A DNA stretch of 28,191 nt from J038 sp034437535 (GTDB lineage Bacteria > Chloroflexota > Anaerolineae > Aggregatilineales > Phototrophicaceae), in NCBI GenBank assembly GCA_034437535.1, contig DAOTTZ010000107.1:1-28191 (forward strand), written 5' to 3'. Every line of letters begins with the position of its first letter. Position 1 is the first letter of the stretch. This document shows positions 15,624 to 25,032 of this stretch, in pieces. Made by a program: the position numbers and the translations under genes. The notes below the pieces were generated by a model, which worked only from the letters and a program-made list of their open reading frames with translations, was not told where the DNA came from and ran no database searches.

Positions 15624-16799
15624 TCAGCACACACGCCTGTACAACGCCAGATACTGCTCCACCACCTGATCCAGCGTGAAGACCGTTTGCACCCGTTCCA
15701 GGCTCCGCTGGCGGCGCATCTCAGCCGCCGCCGGATCGTCTAGAACAACCCGGAGCGACCGGGCAAAGCATGACACATCCCCCGCCGGGCAAAGCCATCC
15801 ATACTCCGCATCGGGCAACACATCGCGCACACCGTCAATATCCGACGCGACCACCGGCACCCCGCAAGCCATCGCTTCCAGCACCGTGTTGGGCATCCCC
15901 TCCCGCATGGAAGCAAACGCGAACGCATCCGCCGCCCGTAGATACGCGGGCACCCGGTCGATCAATCCCAGGAAATGCACCCGCTCCATCAACCCCAACC
16001 GCATCACCTGAGCCTGTAATGCCGCCGTCACATCGTCAATCTGATGATCGCCCGATCCCGCCAGGTAGAGATGCACTTGCTCCGGCAGATGCGCCAGCGC
16101 GTCAATGAGGACGTCAATCCGCTTGCCAGCTACCAACCGCCCGGTGAACATCACCGCGAACACATCCGGCGGGATGCCGAGCGACGCCCGCAAAGCCGCC
16201 CGCGCCGCATCGGATTCTGCCGGGTGCCAGCGGGCCACGTCGATCCCGTTCGGGATGCGATGCGCCGGTAAACCCAGTTGATCTAACTCCGCCTCAATCT
16301 GCTGGCTGATGGCGATCCGGGCCGCCGCTTGCGCCAGCACCCGCCGCCACAGGCCCGGCGTCAACACATACCGGCGGAGCAAGCGCGTATATAACGGCGG
16401 TTGGATGCCGGGATGATCGCCCCGCTGGTACGCCCCCGGCGATGCCCCCCGTAAGATCACCGGGCGTCCGATCAACCGCCCGGCGATGACCGCCGCCAAC
16501 CCCACCGGGCCGACCCCAAACGTGTGGATCACATCATACCGGCGGCCATGCCACAGCAAATACGCGATCACCCGGAAAACGATCAACAGGTTGGCGCGTT
16601 TACTCAGGCCGACTGGCGACAGACGACGAACCGGCACACCCGCGATCACCGTCTCGCGTTCTAATTCTGCTGTCACCCGCCGCGTGACCACCTGCACCAG
16701 ATGCCCGCGTGCCGATAACCCCGTCGCCAGGGCCTCTGCCTGACGTTCTGCACCGCCTATCACCGGCAGATACCGGTTGGTGAGAAGAAGAACCTTCAT
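15624..16799 (-). CDS. GT4-family glycosyltransferase
   Basis: The protein has 391 aa with two Rossmann domains (GT-B). The N terminus MKVLLLTNRYLPVIGGAERQ carries the acceptor-side glycine loop. The C-terminal half has VMFTGRLVAGKRIDVLI and the EX7E signature REGMPNTVLEAMACGVPVVAS. Members transfer sugars from nucleotide-sugar donors with retention, usually onto lipid-linked oligosaccharides at the inner membrane face. Start choice: ATG 16799 begins directly at the first beta-strand, but upstream in-frame starts (16820, 16829, TTG 16835) exist and none has a strong ribosome binding site. It is divergent from a second GT4 gene and convergent with the DAD-motif pair. Confidence 0.9.
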   Translation of the reverse strand: MKVLLLTNRYLPVIGGAERQAEALATGLSARGHLVQVVTRRVTAELERETVIAGVPVRRLSPVGLSKRANLLIVFRVIAYLLWHGRRYDVIHTFGVGPVGLAAVIAGRLIGRPVILRGASPGAYQRGDHPGIQPPLYTRLLRRYVLTPGLWRRVLAQAAARIAISQQIEAELDQLGLPAHRIPNGIDVARWHPAESDAARAALRASLGIPPDVFAVMFTGRLVAGKRIDVLIDALAHLPEQVHLYLAGSGDHQIDDVTAALQAQVMRLGLMERVHFLGLIDRVPAYLRAADAFAFASMREGMPNTVLEAMACGVPVVASDIDGVRDVLPDAEYGWLCPAGDVSCFARSLRVVLDDPAAAEMRRQRSLERVQTVFTLDQVVEQYLALYRRVC

Positions 16800-16862
16800 T
16801 GACTTTTTCGCTTTTTGCATCACACTCATAAGCAATCAGTTAACAAGATAGGAGCGATCAAC

Positions 16863-17972
16863 ATGACACATATCGCGTTTGTGATGGGCCATTTACGCAT
16901 GGGCGGTGCAGAGCGAGTCGTGTCGGGTGTCGCTTCCGGCCTGGCAGAGCGCGGCCACCCGGTCACACTCATCACCTTCAGCCGCCCACAGACCAAAGCC
17001 TACACCATCTCAGATAAGATCACAGAGATCGCGCTGGATATGGAACAACCAGCGGCCACGCCCCTACATAGTGCGTTCAACGTCTCCCGCCGCATCTGGC
17101 ACCTGCGCCAGACGCTCCAACAGGTCAACCCGGCCTGCATCATCACATTTACAGATCGCACCAACATCATGGCTCTGCTGGCCCGGCGCGATATTCCCAT
17201 CGCAATTTCAGTCACCACGTCCGTCACCAATACTGGCTGGATGATACGGCGTCTGCGCCGGTTGCTTTACCGGCGGGCCACCCTGGTCACCAGCAACAGC
17301 CGCACGCTGGATCGTGAGCTAACCTGGATCCCGGCAGATCGCCGCGTCATCGCCTACAATCCTATCATAACCGAGACCATTGATGCCCATGACGATCCGT
17401 ACCCCTTGCCAGCAAACCGGCACTACATCGTGAATCTGGCGCGGCTGGTGCCGGTCAAAAATCATAAGCTCCTGCTGGATGCCTTCGCCCAGGTGGCGGA
17501 TGACTTCCCGGATTGGGATGTCGTATTCATCGGTGATGGCCCAGAGCATGAGCGACTCGTAGCCCAGCGAGACTCGCTCCACCTGACCGACCGCGTGCAT
17601 CTGGTAGGGCGGCTCCAACCACCGTTTGCCACCCTCAAGCGGGCCGATCTCTTCGTGACGACCTCTTATGTCGAAGGCATGTCCAACGCCATGATGGAAG
17701 CGATGGCCTGTGGCTTGCCGGTCATCACCACCGATTACGACGGCGACCCCCGCGACCTCATCCAGCATGGCACCAACGGCCTGATCGTCCCTTCCGATGA
17801 CGCCCCGGCCCTGGCAACCGCCCTGCGCCATTTGATGACCGACCCCGCCCGCCGTGCAGAAATGGGACGCGCCGCCGCCCAGGTGCGCCAACGTTTCGCG
17901 CTCGCGACCATACTCGATACCTGGGAGGCCATCATCCAACGCATGACATCACCCGACGACCGGCGACCTTAA
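16863..17972 (+). CDS. GT4-family glycosyltransferase
   Basis: The protein has 369 aa with a GT-B fold. The N-terminal HIAFVMGHLRMGGAERVVSG is followed in the C-terminal half by NLARLVPVKNHKLLLDAF, VFIGDGPEHERL, and the EX7E motif in VEGMSNAMMEAMACGLPVI. It resembles enzymes annotated as GalNAc- or mannosyltransferases in capsule and O-antigen clusters; the exact sugar is not predictable. ATG 16863 is preferred over an upstream in-frame start because TAGGAG lies 10 nt upstream and the protein then begins at its first strand. It is transcribed away from the other GT4 gene across a gap of about 63 bp. Confidence 0.9.
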   Translation: MTHIAFVMGHLRMGGAERVVSGVASGLAERGHPVTLITFSRPQTKAYTISDKITEIALDMEQPAATPLHSAFNVSRRIWHLRQTLQQVNPACIITFTDRTNIMALLARRDIPIAISVTTSVTNTGWMIRRLRRLLYRRATLVTSNSRTLDRELTWIPADRRVIAYNPIITETIDAHDDPYPLPANRHYIVNLARLVPVKNHKLLLDAFAQVADDFPDWDVVFIGDGPEHERLVAQRDSLHLTDRVHLVGRLQPPFATLKRADLFVTTSYVEGMSNAMMEAMACGLPVITTDYDGDPRDLIQHGTNGLIVPSDDAPALATALRHLMTDPARRAEMGRAAAQVRQRFALATILDTWEAIIQRMTSPDDRRP

Positions 17973-17994
17973 TCATTTCCGCTCAATTTTGGCC

Positions 17995-18000
17995 TATAAT
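17995..18000 (+). promoter_or_regulatory. TATAAT -10 element before the 184-aa gene
   Basis: A consensus TATAAT lies 43 bp before ATG 18043. The -35 region 16-18 bp upstream is poor, so either an activator or a degenerate -35 must be assumed. Confidence 0.4.
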
Positions 18001-18042
18001 TGAAAATAAACGCACACTAACACGTTAAGGAGATATTGTTTA

Positions 18043-18597
18043 ATGTCAGCCTATGTTGCAAAACCATATGTGGCCGGGAGCAAGGAAGCCGAAGTCATCG
18101 GCCAGACCATGCTATCCTTCGCCGATAACATGGATGCCGACGTCATCGAGCCGATTCTAGCACGCTATGATATGACCGACATCGACCCGGAAGCCTGGTA
18201 CCCACATCAAGTGTGGATGGACATCCTCAAGGCGATGGATGAGTCATTAGGTGGTCGGGCTTCGCCGGCTTTTGTCGCCTTCGGCAAGCAAGTAGTGCAA
18301 AACGCCGTCATGCCGCCGGAAATCCAGTCGATCCCGGACGCACTCAACGCGCTGCACGCCATCCATCACGCCAATCTACGCAACATCCCGGAAGAAGAAG
18401 GCTACACCATCGAGCAAGTCAAAGACCGGCATTACATCGTCTACCACAACACACCCAACCCGGATGACGCCATCTTCGGCTTCTTATGGGCACTGGCCGC
18501 CCGCTACAAAAAATCCACCGAGACCTTCCGGGTACGCCAGATCAAAAACGAAAAACCCAACATCGCCCGCTCCGCCTTTGAGGTCACCTGGGGCTAA
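18043..18597 (+). CDS. conserved-looking cytoplasmic protein of unknown function
   Basis: The protein has 184 aa and is soluble, with no signal peptide or membrane segment. Helical segments contain EVIGQTMLSFADNMDADVI, YDMTDIDPEAWYPHQVWMD, and a C-terminal beta-like section with HYIVYHNTPNPDDAIFGFLW. The WYPxQxxMDIL phrase and overall layout remind me of the superfamily that includes heme-NO-binding (HNOB) and V4R ligand-binding domains, but I cannot name a family, and the match is impressionistic. Start: AAGGAG lies 10 nt upstream of the ATG. It has its own -10 element and ends at a strong hairpin, so it is a single-gene transcription unit with no functional hints from its neighbours. Confidence 0.75.
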   Translation: MSAYVAKPYVAGSKEAEVIGQTMLSFADNMDADVIEPILARYDMTDIDPEAWYPHQVWMDILKAMDESLGGRASPAFVAFGKQVVQNAVMPPEIQSIPDALNALHAIHHANLRNIPEEEGYTIEQVKDRHYIVYHNTPNPDDAIFGFLWALAARYKKSTETFRVRQIKNEKPNIARSAFEVTWG

Positions 18598-18614
18598 TCC
18601 TCCGCTAGATTGAT

Positions 18615-18641
18615 CCCCGGCAGGCGACCTGCCCGCCGGGG
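18615..18641. terminator. hairpin between convergent genes, probable bidirectional terminator
   Basis: CCCCGGCAGGC pairs with GCCCGCCGGGG (11-bp stem with one A/C mismatch) around a GACCT loop, flanked by GATC on both sides. It fills most of the 52-bp gap between the ends of the 184-aa gene and the macroglobulin gene. There is no run of T after the stem, so termination may be imperfect. Confidence 0.6.
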
Positions 18642-18649
18642 TGATCTTG

Positions 18650-21600
18650 CTAATTGGCATCGCTGTCTTCTGGCAACACCGTGAATAACATCCCGGCTCC
18701 ACGTCCGTACACCTCCGGGAAGTAAAACTCCTGGCCGGTGGGCGGGATCACGTTATACACGCCGACTGTCGTCAGCCGCACATTGTAGACGAACTCATAC
18801 ACCCCAGCGGGCAGATAACTCGTGCTCAACACCACCTTCTCATCACGGAATTCAATGTTGCTGAACCACCACCAGCCCCAGCCCCGCGCCTGGTCTACCC
18901 GCTCGAAGCTAGGCCGCACCCCGATGCGCTCACTCGTCGCCAGGTTCGGGTCGATGGCTTCCGCCCCGGCGGGGAGGGGATCCTCGATGTTCACGTAGTA
19001 CACCGGCTCCGGCACGATGATCGTCAACCGGGATTGCACCACATCACCGATGCGGGCCGAGTCAATCGACGTCAGATCATCGTCATTTTGGAGCGTGTAC
19101 CGCCGTTCGATAATCAAGCCGTTATCCAGCGGCTCGACCTCCGGCACCGGCAACAACGTGTTGAGATACGCCGTATAGTAGAGTGCGCCCTCACCCGTCG
19201 TCCGGTCGAACGTCAATTCGTTGGCGGTATCAGTCAGCAGATCACTGATTTCAACCGTCAGTTCGATGGTTTCCAGCACATCATCCGGCGTGGCGGCGGT
19301 CTCCGGCAGGAGTTCTTCGCCGTTGAAATCCACCTGATAACTGTAATCCGGTTGCAGTTCGCCGGTCGCGGTCATCCAATCGGTGAAGGCCATCACCGCC
19401 CAGGCCGTCTCTTGTGTCGTGCTCCAGCTATTACGCTCACGCATCGTCACCAGCCAGCGCACAGCGGCGGGGAGCAGTTCGTTCTCCGGTTCCAGCTTGA
19501 CCATTGTCATCAGCACCAGCGCGGTCGTGCGTGTGTTGGTGCTCCAATTCCAGTAATCGCGGGTTTGCTCCACCCAGTGGATGCCGTTAGCATTCGTCAC
19601 AGCGGCGGCGGCAAAGTCATTGACGATCTCATCAGTACGGGTACGGTCATCCGGGTCGATGATGTGCAGGGTCAGCGCGACATAAGCGCGGGCATCCAGG
19701 TTCAGCCGTTCCCGTTGCTCGAACAGATTCGCCGTCCGGGCCACATCTGGCTCACCCGCATACGCCAGCGCATACAGGATGAACGCCTGCCGGTTGAGTT
19801 GCCACGCCGGGCGATCCAGCCCCGGATCATTGAGTAGCTCACCCTGCAAGTAACCGATGGCACCGGCGATCACATCATTGTCGATGAAGTACCCTTGTTC
19901 CACCGCCTCTACCAGCGCGATCAACGTGTAAGCCGTCGTCAACGGGTGGCTTTCCTCCCGCAGATACCAGCCCCAACCCCCATCGACCTTTTGCTCTGCC
20001 AGCAATTTTTCCAGCGCGAAATCGACCGCTTCATCCAGGTTGGCCCGCAGAGTTTCATCCGCCAGCCCCAGGTCATTGAGCGCACGATACACGATGATAT
20101 TCGGCAAGAACCGGCTGACGGTTTGCTCCACACATTGATCGGGGAAATTCCGTAAGTAGCTCAGGCTATCGACGGTGGTGGCGGCCAGGGACGGTTGCAC
20201 CTCAATCGCCAGTTCACCTTCCAGAATCTCGAAAGCAGGCAGGGTGATGGTCTCAACACGGGTATCGCCGGATTGCAGGCGACCGCCCGTGCCGACCGTC
20301 TCCGGGGCGTCGTAACGGTAAATCGGGATGAGTTGGTCATCGCCCTGGCCCAGCGTCGGTCGGCTGGCATCGGTCAGGCTTCCGTCTTCGTTCTCCACCG
20401 TGAAGATCAACTCCGCCGCCGGTACATTATCCGCCGTCGCCGTCCAATCCACCCGGACGCGCCCGCCCGCTTCCACGATCACGTTCTGCGTTACCGCGTC
20501 TTCCAGCGTCACCCCCTCCGCTCGGAGCGTCACCGCGATTGATTGCGCTTCGTCGGTGTTGTTGTTGACAATGGCCCCTAGCTCCAGTTGATCCCCCACC
20601 ACCATAAAGCGCGGGGTCGCCGGGCGGATGAGCAACGGCAGGGTGCTTCGGGTGTTGGTGTCGTCCTGGCCCAGCCGGAACGATGCCGTCGGGTCATTGG
20701 TGATGGCGTAGCCGGTCAACACCCAGTTGGTCAGGTTATCCGGCAATTCGACTTCAAACGTCGCGGTACCATCCCGCCCGGTGATGACGGTCGCGTTCCA
20801 GTACGCGGTGCTGATGAAGTCCTCACGCAGGTCGAATTGGCTCGGCAGGCCCCCGCCACCACCGCCGCCGCCACCGCCTTTCACCGCGTCCAGAATCTGC
20901 TGGGTGATCTGCTCCGTGTTGATCGTCAACGGTGTGCTGGTGCGGATGGCGATGCCTTGCTCCCGATAGAACTGACTCAGCAACCAATCTGACCGCATAT
21001 ACACCGGCGGGAAAATATCCAGCGATGCCTCATCGGTCAGCGCGACCCCGACTTCCGCCACCACCGGCTCCCCGGCGTAGTCACTCACCCGGACGGTATA
21101 CTCGACCGTATCCCCCGGCTGGTACGTCACACTGTCGTCATATTCAAAGTCGATATTAAGCCGCTTGGTGTCGATAGTTACCGGCAATTGAATCATCCCC
21201 ATGCGGAAGGCCGGAACCGGGTTGTTGGCGTCCGTCCCCTTGACGATCATCACACTGACGAACACATTCGGCGCGAAGTCCTCCGCGATGGGCAATTCGT
21301 AGACGTAACTGTTGCTATCCACCGTGATCACATCATGCTCGATGATGTCGGCCCGTTCCACCGTGATTAACGCCGTCGCCTCTCCCTGGAAGGGGGACGT
21401 TAGCATGATCTGCGCGGTATCCCCCACGTTGTATTCGTCCCGGTCGGCGATCAACTCGATGCGGTTGTTGTTCGGCACCCGCCAACTGACGTACTCACGA
21501 CTGGTGACGTACAACCGCGCCTGCCCCTGTATTGCATTCCCCTGCTCATCCCGCGTGGTGAACATGACGACGTGCAGGCCGCCAGCCTCCGGCGTGAAGG

Positions 21601-24600
21601 TATACGCCGTGCGTCCATTCGTCCCGGTGGTGGCTTCGCCCTCCGTCACGAAGGTATCTTCGATCTCATATTCCCAGGAGGTACGCCCGGTGACAGGATC
21701 ACGCTTTTGCACGCTGAACCACTCCCGCTGGAAAACTTCTACTTCAAGCACCTGCTCCGGGATGCCGGTGCTATCCCAATCGACCAGAATCGCATCGACC
21801 GTCGCTTCTTCGCCCGTCCGCCCGATGCTACTTTCGGTACGAGTGCCGATGTAATACGCACCGGCATGGACGTTGACGCGGGTAGCCGCGCTGACGGTCT
21901 GGTTGCTCTCATCGCGCAAGGTCGCTTCCACCGTAAACGTCTGACTACCGGGGAACTCACCCAGGTCGGCGTCCAGTTCCAGCACAGCCACCCCGTCCGG
22001 CCCGGTCTCCCGCCGGATGCCATCCGCCACCTCACGCGCACGCATCCGCTCGACATCCGGATCATCCCAATACGAGTTATAGAAGCGGTAGAAGTCCTCC
22101 CCGGTATAGACGAACGCGAACGGCGACGCGATCACCTCATATTCGACTGTCGCGCCGGAAACCGCCCCGCCGAAGTAATACTCACCCGTCACCGCGATCT
22201 GCGCGGTATCCCCGGCGGCGATGTCACGCTCGGCTGGCTCCACATTGACGCTGTATTCCGGCAGGCGGAACTCCGCGACGGAGAAGTTCTCAAACAACGC
22301 GACCAATCGTTCCTCATCCTCATCACGCTCACCACCGGGCCATGCCTCCACACTGATGTCATAAAAGCCACCGGGCGGCGCATTCTCCGACAGCGTAAAC
22401 TGACCGCTGAACGTGCCGAACGGCGTCAACCGGACAATATCTAGATAACCCTCCACCCCGTCGTTATAACTCACCAACACCTGATTGGTGGTGCGCGGCA
22501 CACTGAACGTCATGTCATCCTTCTGCCGGATGACACCGCGATAGTAAACCGTCTCTCCGGGCCGGTAGATCTGCCGGTCGAGATAAACCGTTCCAGCATA
22601 ATCTTGCTGGCTGAAGGCGGTCGATAAGTCGAACATGCCAGGGTCGATGCCGTCCGCCCAATTGGTCAGGCCGATGCTGACATGATCGTCGGTGTTCAAC
22701 AACGCGGCATACCGGTCGCGGGTCAGATTTTCCACGTCATCCAGCGGCACCGTCAGCAGGCCATCCGCCCCGGTGACGCCCGCCGCAATAATCTCAGCCT
22801 CATCGTTGAAGACAGTCACCGGCGCAGAAGCAATCGGCTCTCCACTGGCGACATCGGTCGCCCACACCGTCAGCCCGTCAAAGCTGATCTTGAGCGTCAG
22901 GTTCGCGGTGAGCACCATCATGTTGTGCCCCCGGGTGTAATCCGAGTCAAACGGATTTTGCATACGCAACTGGAGATGATAAAAGCCAGGCCGCAAGGAC
23001 TCGCCAGTCGCGTCCGTCACGGCGATTTCACCCGATTGCGTTGATGCGACAAACGCCAGATCATCTTCCGCCACCCAGGCTTGTGCTTCATCCACTTGCA
23101 CCTGCCACCAGATGGTTTCATCCGCCGCGCAGAACGGGCCACCGATGATTGCCACCTCAAAACCGGGAAACAACTGGAACGCAGTCCCGGTGCCACCGGC
23201 TGTCTGCACTGCGGAAACCGGATCCTCCCCGGCCACCGTCACAATATCCCCCAGGTTCAGGGCAGGTTCCAGGTCTCCGCAAGCACTACCCGGCCCCAAC
23301 GTGAACAAGGTCGGCACGCTGGTATCCAGGATGTTATCCACATCCACCGTCCAGCTATGCAACAATGTCTCTGACTCGGGTTCATAGTTGAACAGATTCA
23401 CCTCTTCATCTCCACGGCGGGTACTCCCCATCGCCAATTCAATGAATTGGCGCGGTGTGATGGTGTACACTTGCACGCCGATGGTCTCCACGTTGCGGTG
23501 CCGCACGAACATGCCGGTATAATCCCCGGAGCCGTTATAAAATCCCACCGGGCCAAACGGCACGCGCAGGTCAAACGACGGCGCGTAAGGGAGCGTGGTA
23601 TAAGTAAATTCGATTGGTTCGTCGTAGACGTTACCGTACAGATCTTTAATCCCCGGTTCGATCCGTACCGTGTACGTAGTGCTACCCGTCGCCGGGAACG
23701 ACGCCCGGTAAATCATCCCACTGCGGAAGCCGCTTAAAAATTCCGGCTCCGGCTCGATGGTCAGCCGTTCGTTGATCGATTCAGAATCCATAAACGTGTT
23801 GAATTCCAGGCTGAAGCCGTTGTAACTACGGACTTCCGCCCCGTCAGAAGGCGATGTCTCGATCAAATCTGGGTGAGGGAGCGTGCCGAACTGCCATTCG
23901 CTCTGGCCTTCCAACGGGACGCCGCCCAGGGCATCGCCCACCAGCGCGGTATCCAACGACGCGATGTATGTTGTGCCACTCTCCAGGAATTCATCCGGCT
24001 GGAAGACCATCAGCCAATCGCCCTCCGGCCATTCGAACGTACCCGGCACCGGGTCGCCACCCTCCGCCGGGGTCAGGCTAAACGCCGCCTCGACACTCTC
24101 CCGCTTCATCCCGGTCGAAAACGCCATCGAAATCCGCGCACTTGGTTGCACCCCACCACCCAGATCAGCGAGCGGGCGCAGGCGCGTGATGCGCGGGTTG
24201 CTCGTGGCGAACGACCACGTATAAGGCCGGCTCTGCACCGCACCATCGACGCCGGTCAGTTCCGGGTCTACCTCCACCACATAAGTCGTCCCCGGCACCA
24301 GGGCCGTCTTCGGTTCAAATGTATAGATGAACGTGTTCACCCATTCGCCCGTTCCCTCTACCGGCGGGAAGAGGCTAAACGGCGCGGCGAAGTCGTCCAT
24401 ATCCTGTCCAATGGTCAGCGGGATCACCGGACGATCAAAGACCACCGTGACCGGCGTCAACCCACCAACGCCAACGGTATCCGGGCGGGGCAGGGCCTCC
24501 ACCACGCGCAGGGCATAACTGGCCGGGTAAGTCAATGTGACTTCTCGCCCAAGTTCATCACCATTTGCCGCCCGTAAACCCGCCCCGATGCTCACCACAT

Positions 24601-24880
24601 AATCTTGCGTGGCGTCCAATTCACCTTCCAGGTTGAGCGTAACCGTCGCGTCATCACAATCAACGCCCAGCGGAACCACCGCCGGCTCAATCGTAATCGC
24701 GGAGAACGCGCTGGTGCAATCGACCGCCCGTGTGAACGTCAACACAATTGAGTCACCGCTTTGGATGTCGGTGCCTGCTTCCGGTGTTGCCTCGCTAAAA
24801 TCAAATGCGGCCTGAGCCGAAACGCTGATGACACATGCCATCAACAACAAGCTGATGATGATACCCCGTCTACCCACCAT
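18650..24880 (-). CDS. giant exported alpha-2-macroglobulin-family protein
   Basis: The protein has 2076 aa. A signal peptide (IIISLLLMACVISVSAQA) is followed by about four Ig-like 'Big_5' repeats (residues about 28-450; phrases like ATPEAGTDIQSGDSIVLTF). An SH3-like module with Cys534 and Cys584 follows (GPFCAADETIWWQVQ). The macroglobulin core then begins with MG2-type YLDRQIYRPGETVYYRGV (near residue 765), later a ten-Gly linker (1335-1344), then the A2M domain AYWNATVITGRDG and PDNLTNWVLTG. The thioester motif is intact: DQCVEQT, Cys1583, followed by a helical thioester domain (DGGWGWYL). A YYVNIEDPLPAGAEA region ends it. Such proteins trap attacking proteases covalently at the envelope. 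ATG 24880 has AGAGGGA upstream. No penicillin-binding protein 1C gene, the frequent partner, is adjacent. Confidence 0.92.
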   Translation of the reverse strand: MVGRRGIIISLLLMACVISVSAQAAFDFSEATPEAGTDIQSGDSIVLTFTRAVDCTSAFSAITIEPAVVPLGVDCDDATVTLNLEGELDATQDYVVSIGAGLRAANGDELGREVTLTYPASYALRVVEALPRPDTVGVGGLTPVTVVFDRPVIPLTIGQDMDDFAAPFSLFPPVEGTGEWVNTFIYTFEPKTALVPGTTYVVEVDPELTGVDGAVQSRPYTWSFATSNPRITRLRPLADLGGGVQPSARISMAFSTGMKRESVEAAFSLTPAEGGDPVPGTFEWPEGDWLMVFQPDEFLESGTTYIASLDTALVGDALGGVPLEGQSEWQFGTLPHPDLIETSPSDGAEVRSYNGFSLEFNTFMDSESINERLTIEPEPEFLSGFRSGMIYRASFPATGSTTYTVRIEPGIKDLYGNVYDEPIEFTYTTLPYAPSFDLRVPFGPVGFYNGSGDYTGMFVRHRNVETIGVQVYTITPRQFIELAMGSTRRGDEEVNLFNYEPESETLLHSWTVDVDNILDTSVPTLFTLGPGSACGDLEPALNLGDIVTVAGEDPVSAVQTAGGTGTAFQLFPGFEVAIIGGPFCAADETIWWQVQVDEAQAWVAEDDLAFVASTQSGEIAVTDATGESLRPGFYHLQLRMQNPFDSDYTRGHNMMVLTANLTLKISFDGLTVWATDVASGEPIASAPVTVFNDEAEIIAAGVTGADGLLTVPLDDVENLTRDRYAALLNTDDHVSIGLTNWADGIDPGMFDLSTAFSQQDYAGTVYLDRQIYRPGETVYYRGVIRQKDDMTFSVPRTTNQVLVSYNDGVEGYLDIVRLTPFGTFSGQFTLSENAPPGGFYDISVEAWPGGERDEDEERLVALFENFSVAEFRLPEYSVNVEPAERDIAAGDTAQIAVTGEYYFGGAVSGATVEYEVIASPFAFVYTGEDFYRFYNSYWDDPDVERMRAREVADGIRRETGPDGVAVLELDADLGEFPGSQTFTVEATLRDESNQTVSAATRVNVHAGAYYIGTRTESSIGRTGEEATVDAILVDWDSTGIPEQVLEVEVFQREWFSVQKRDPVTGRTSWEYEIEDTFVTEGEATTGTNGRTAYTFTPEAGGLHVVMFTTRDEQGNAIQGQARLYVTSREYVSWRVPNNNRIELIADRDEYNVGDTAQIMLTSPFQGEATALITVERADIIEHDVITVDSNSYVYELPIAEDFAPNVFVSVMIVKGTDANNPVPAFRMGMIQLPVTIDTKRLNIDFEYDDSVTYQPGDTVEYTVRVSDYAGEPVVAEVGVALTDEASLDIFPPVYMRSDWLLSQFYREQGIAIRTSTPLTINTEQITQQILDAVKGGGGGGGGGGLPSQFDLREDFISTAYWNATVITGRDGTATFEVELPDNLTNWVLTGYAITNDPTASFRLGQDDTNTRSTLPLLIRPATPRFMVVGDQLELGAIVNNNTDEAQSIAVTLRAEGVTLEDAVTQNVIVEAGGRVRVDWTATADNVPAAELIFTVENEDGSLTDASRPTLGQGDDQLIPIYRYDAPETVGTGGRLQSGDTRVETITLPAFEILEGELAIEVQPSLAATTVDSLSYLRNFPDQCVEQTVSRFLPNIIVYRALNDLGLADETLRANLDEAVDFALEKLLAEQKVDGGWGWYLREESHPLTTAYTLIALVEAVEQGYFIDNDVIAGAIGYLQGELLNDPGLDRPAWQLNRQAFILYALAYAGEPDVARTANLFEQRERLNLDARAYVALTLHIIDPDDRTRTDEIVNDFAAAAVTNANGIHWVEQTRDYWNWSTNTRTTALVLMTMVKLEPENELLPAAVRWLVTMRERNSWSTTQETAWAVMAFTDWMTATGELQPDYSYQVDFNGEELLPETAATPDDVLETIELTVEISDLLTDTANELTFDRTTGEGALYYTAYLNTLLPVPEVEPLDNGLIIERRYTLQNDDDLTSIDSARIGDVVQSRLTIIVPEPVYYVNIEDPLPAGAEAIDPNLATSERIGVRPSFERVDQARGWGWWWFSNIEFRDEKVVLSTSYLPAGVYEFVYNVRLTTVGVYNVIPPTGQEFYFPEVYGRGAGMLFTVLPEDSDAN

Positions 24881-24917
24881 GTCTCTATCCCTCTTATCAT
24901 TGTATGTCGTACCCTCC

Positions 24918-24923
24918 ATTATA
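24918..24923 (-). promoter_or_regulatory. TATAAT -10 element for the macroglobulin gene
   Basis: On the minus strand a consensus TATAAT lies 38 bp upstream of ATG 24880. No good -35 is seen 16-18 bp further upstream. Confidence 0.4.
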
Positions 24924-24984
24924 GGGCTTACGAGCATCTCGCCCACTACACCGGCAGGACGGTCACCCTACGAACTGCCTACGA

Positions 24985-24993
24985 TGTTATAAT
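24985..24993 (+). promoter_or_regulatory. extended -10 promoter for the SpoIIAA-like gene
   Basis: TGTTATAAT matches the extended -10 form (TGn-TATAAT) and needs no strong -35. It lies 39 bp before ATG 25033 in the 152-bp gap between divergent genes. Confidence 0.5.
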
Positions 24994-25032
24994 GGCAGGC
25001 AAATACACGTCTATTTCAGGAAGGAACCCACT

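Noticed and set aside
19034..19837. 267-codon open frame on the plus strand inside the macroglobulin gene
   Set aside because: It is antisense to a gene with clear domains; its residue composition is Arg/His/Gln-rich with no motif, as expected for the mirror of a GC-rich gene.
20849..20878. Simple repeat of GCC/ACC triplets, possible microsatellite
   Set aside because: It encodes a ten-glycine linker before the A2M domain, a linker type commonly seen in bacterial macroglobulins, with mixed Gly codons.
23873..24577. 234-codon plus-strand frame
   Set aside because: Antisense to the Ig-like repeats of the macroglobulin; Arg-rich and without motif.
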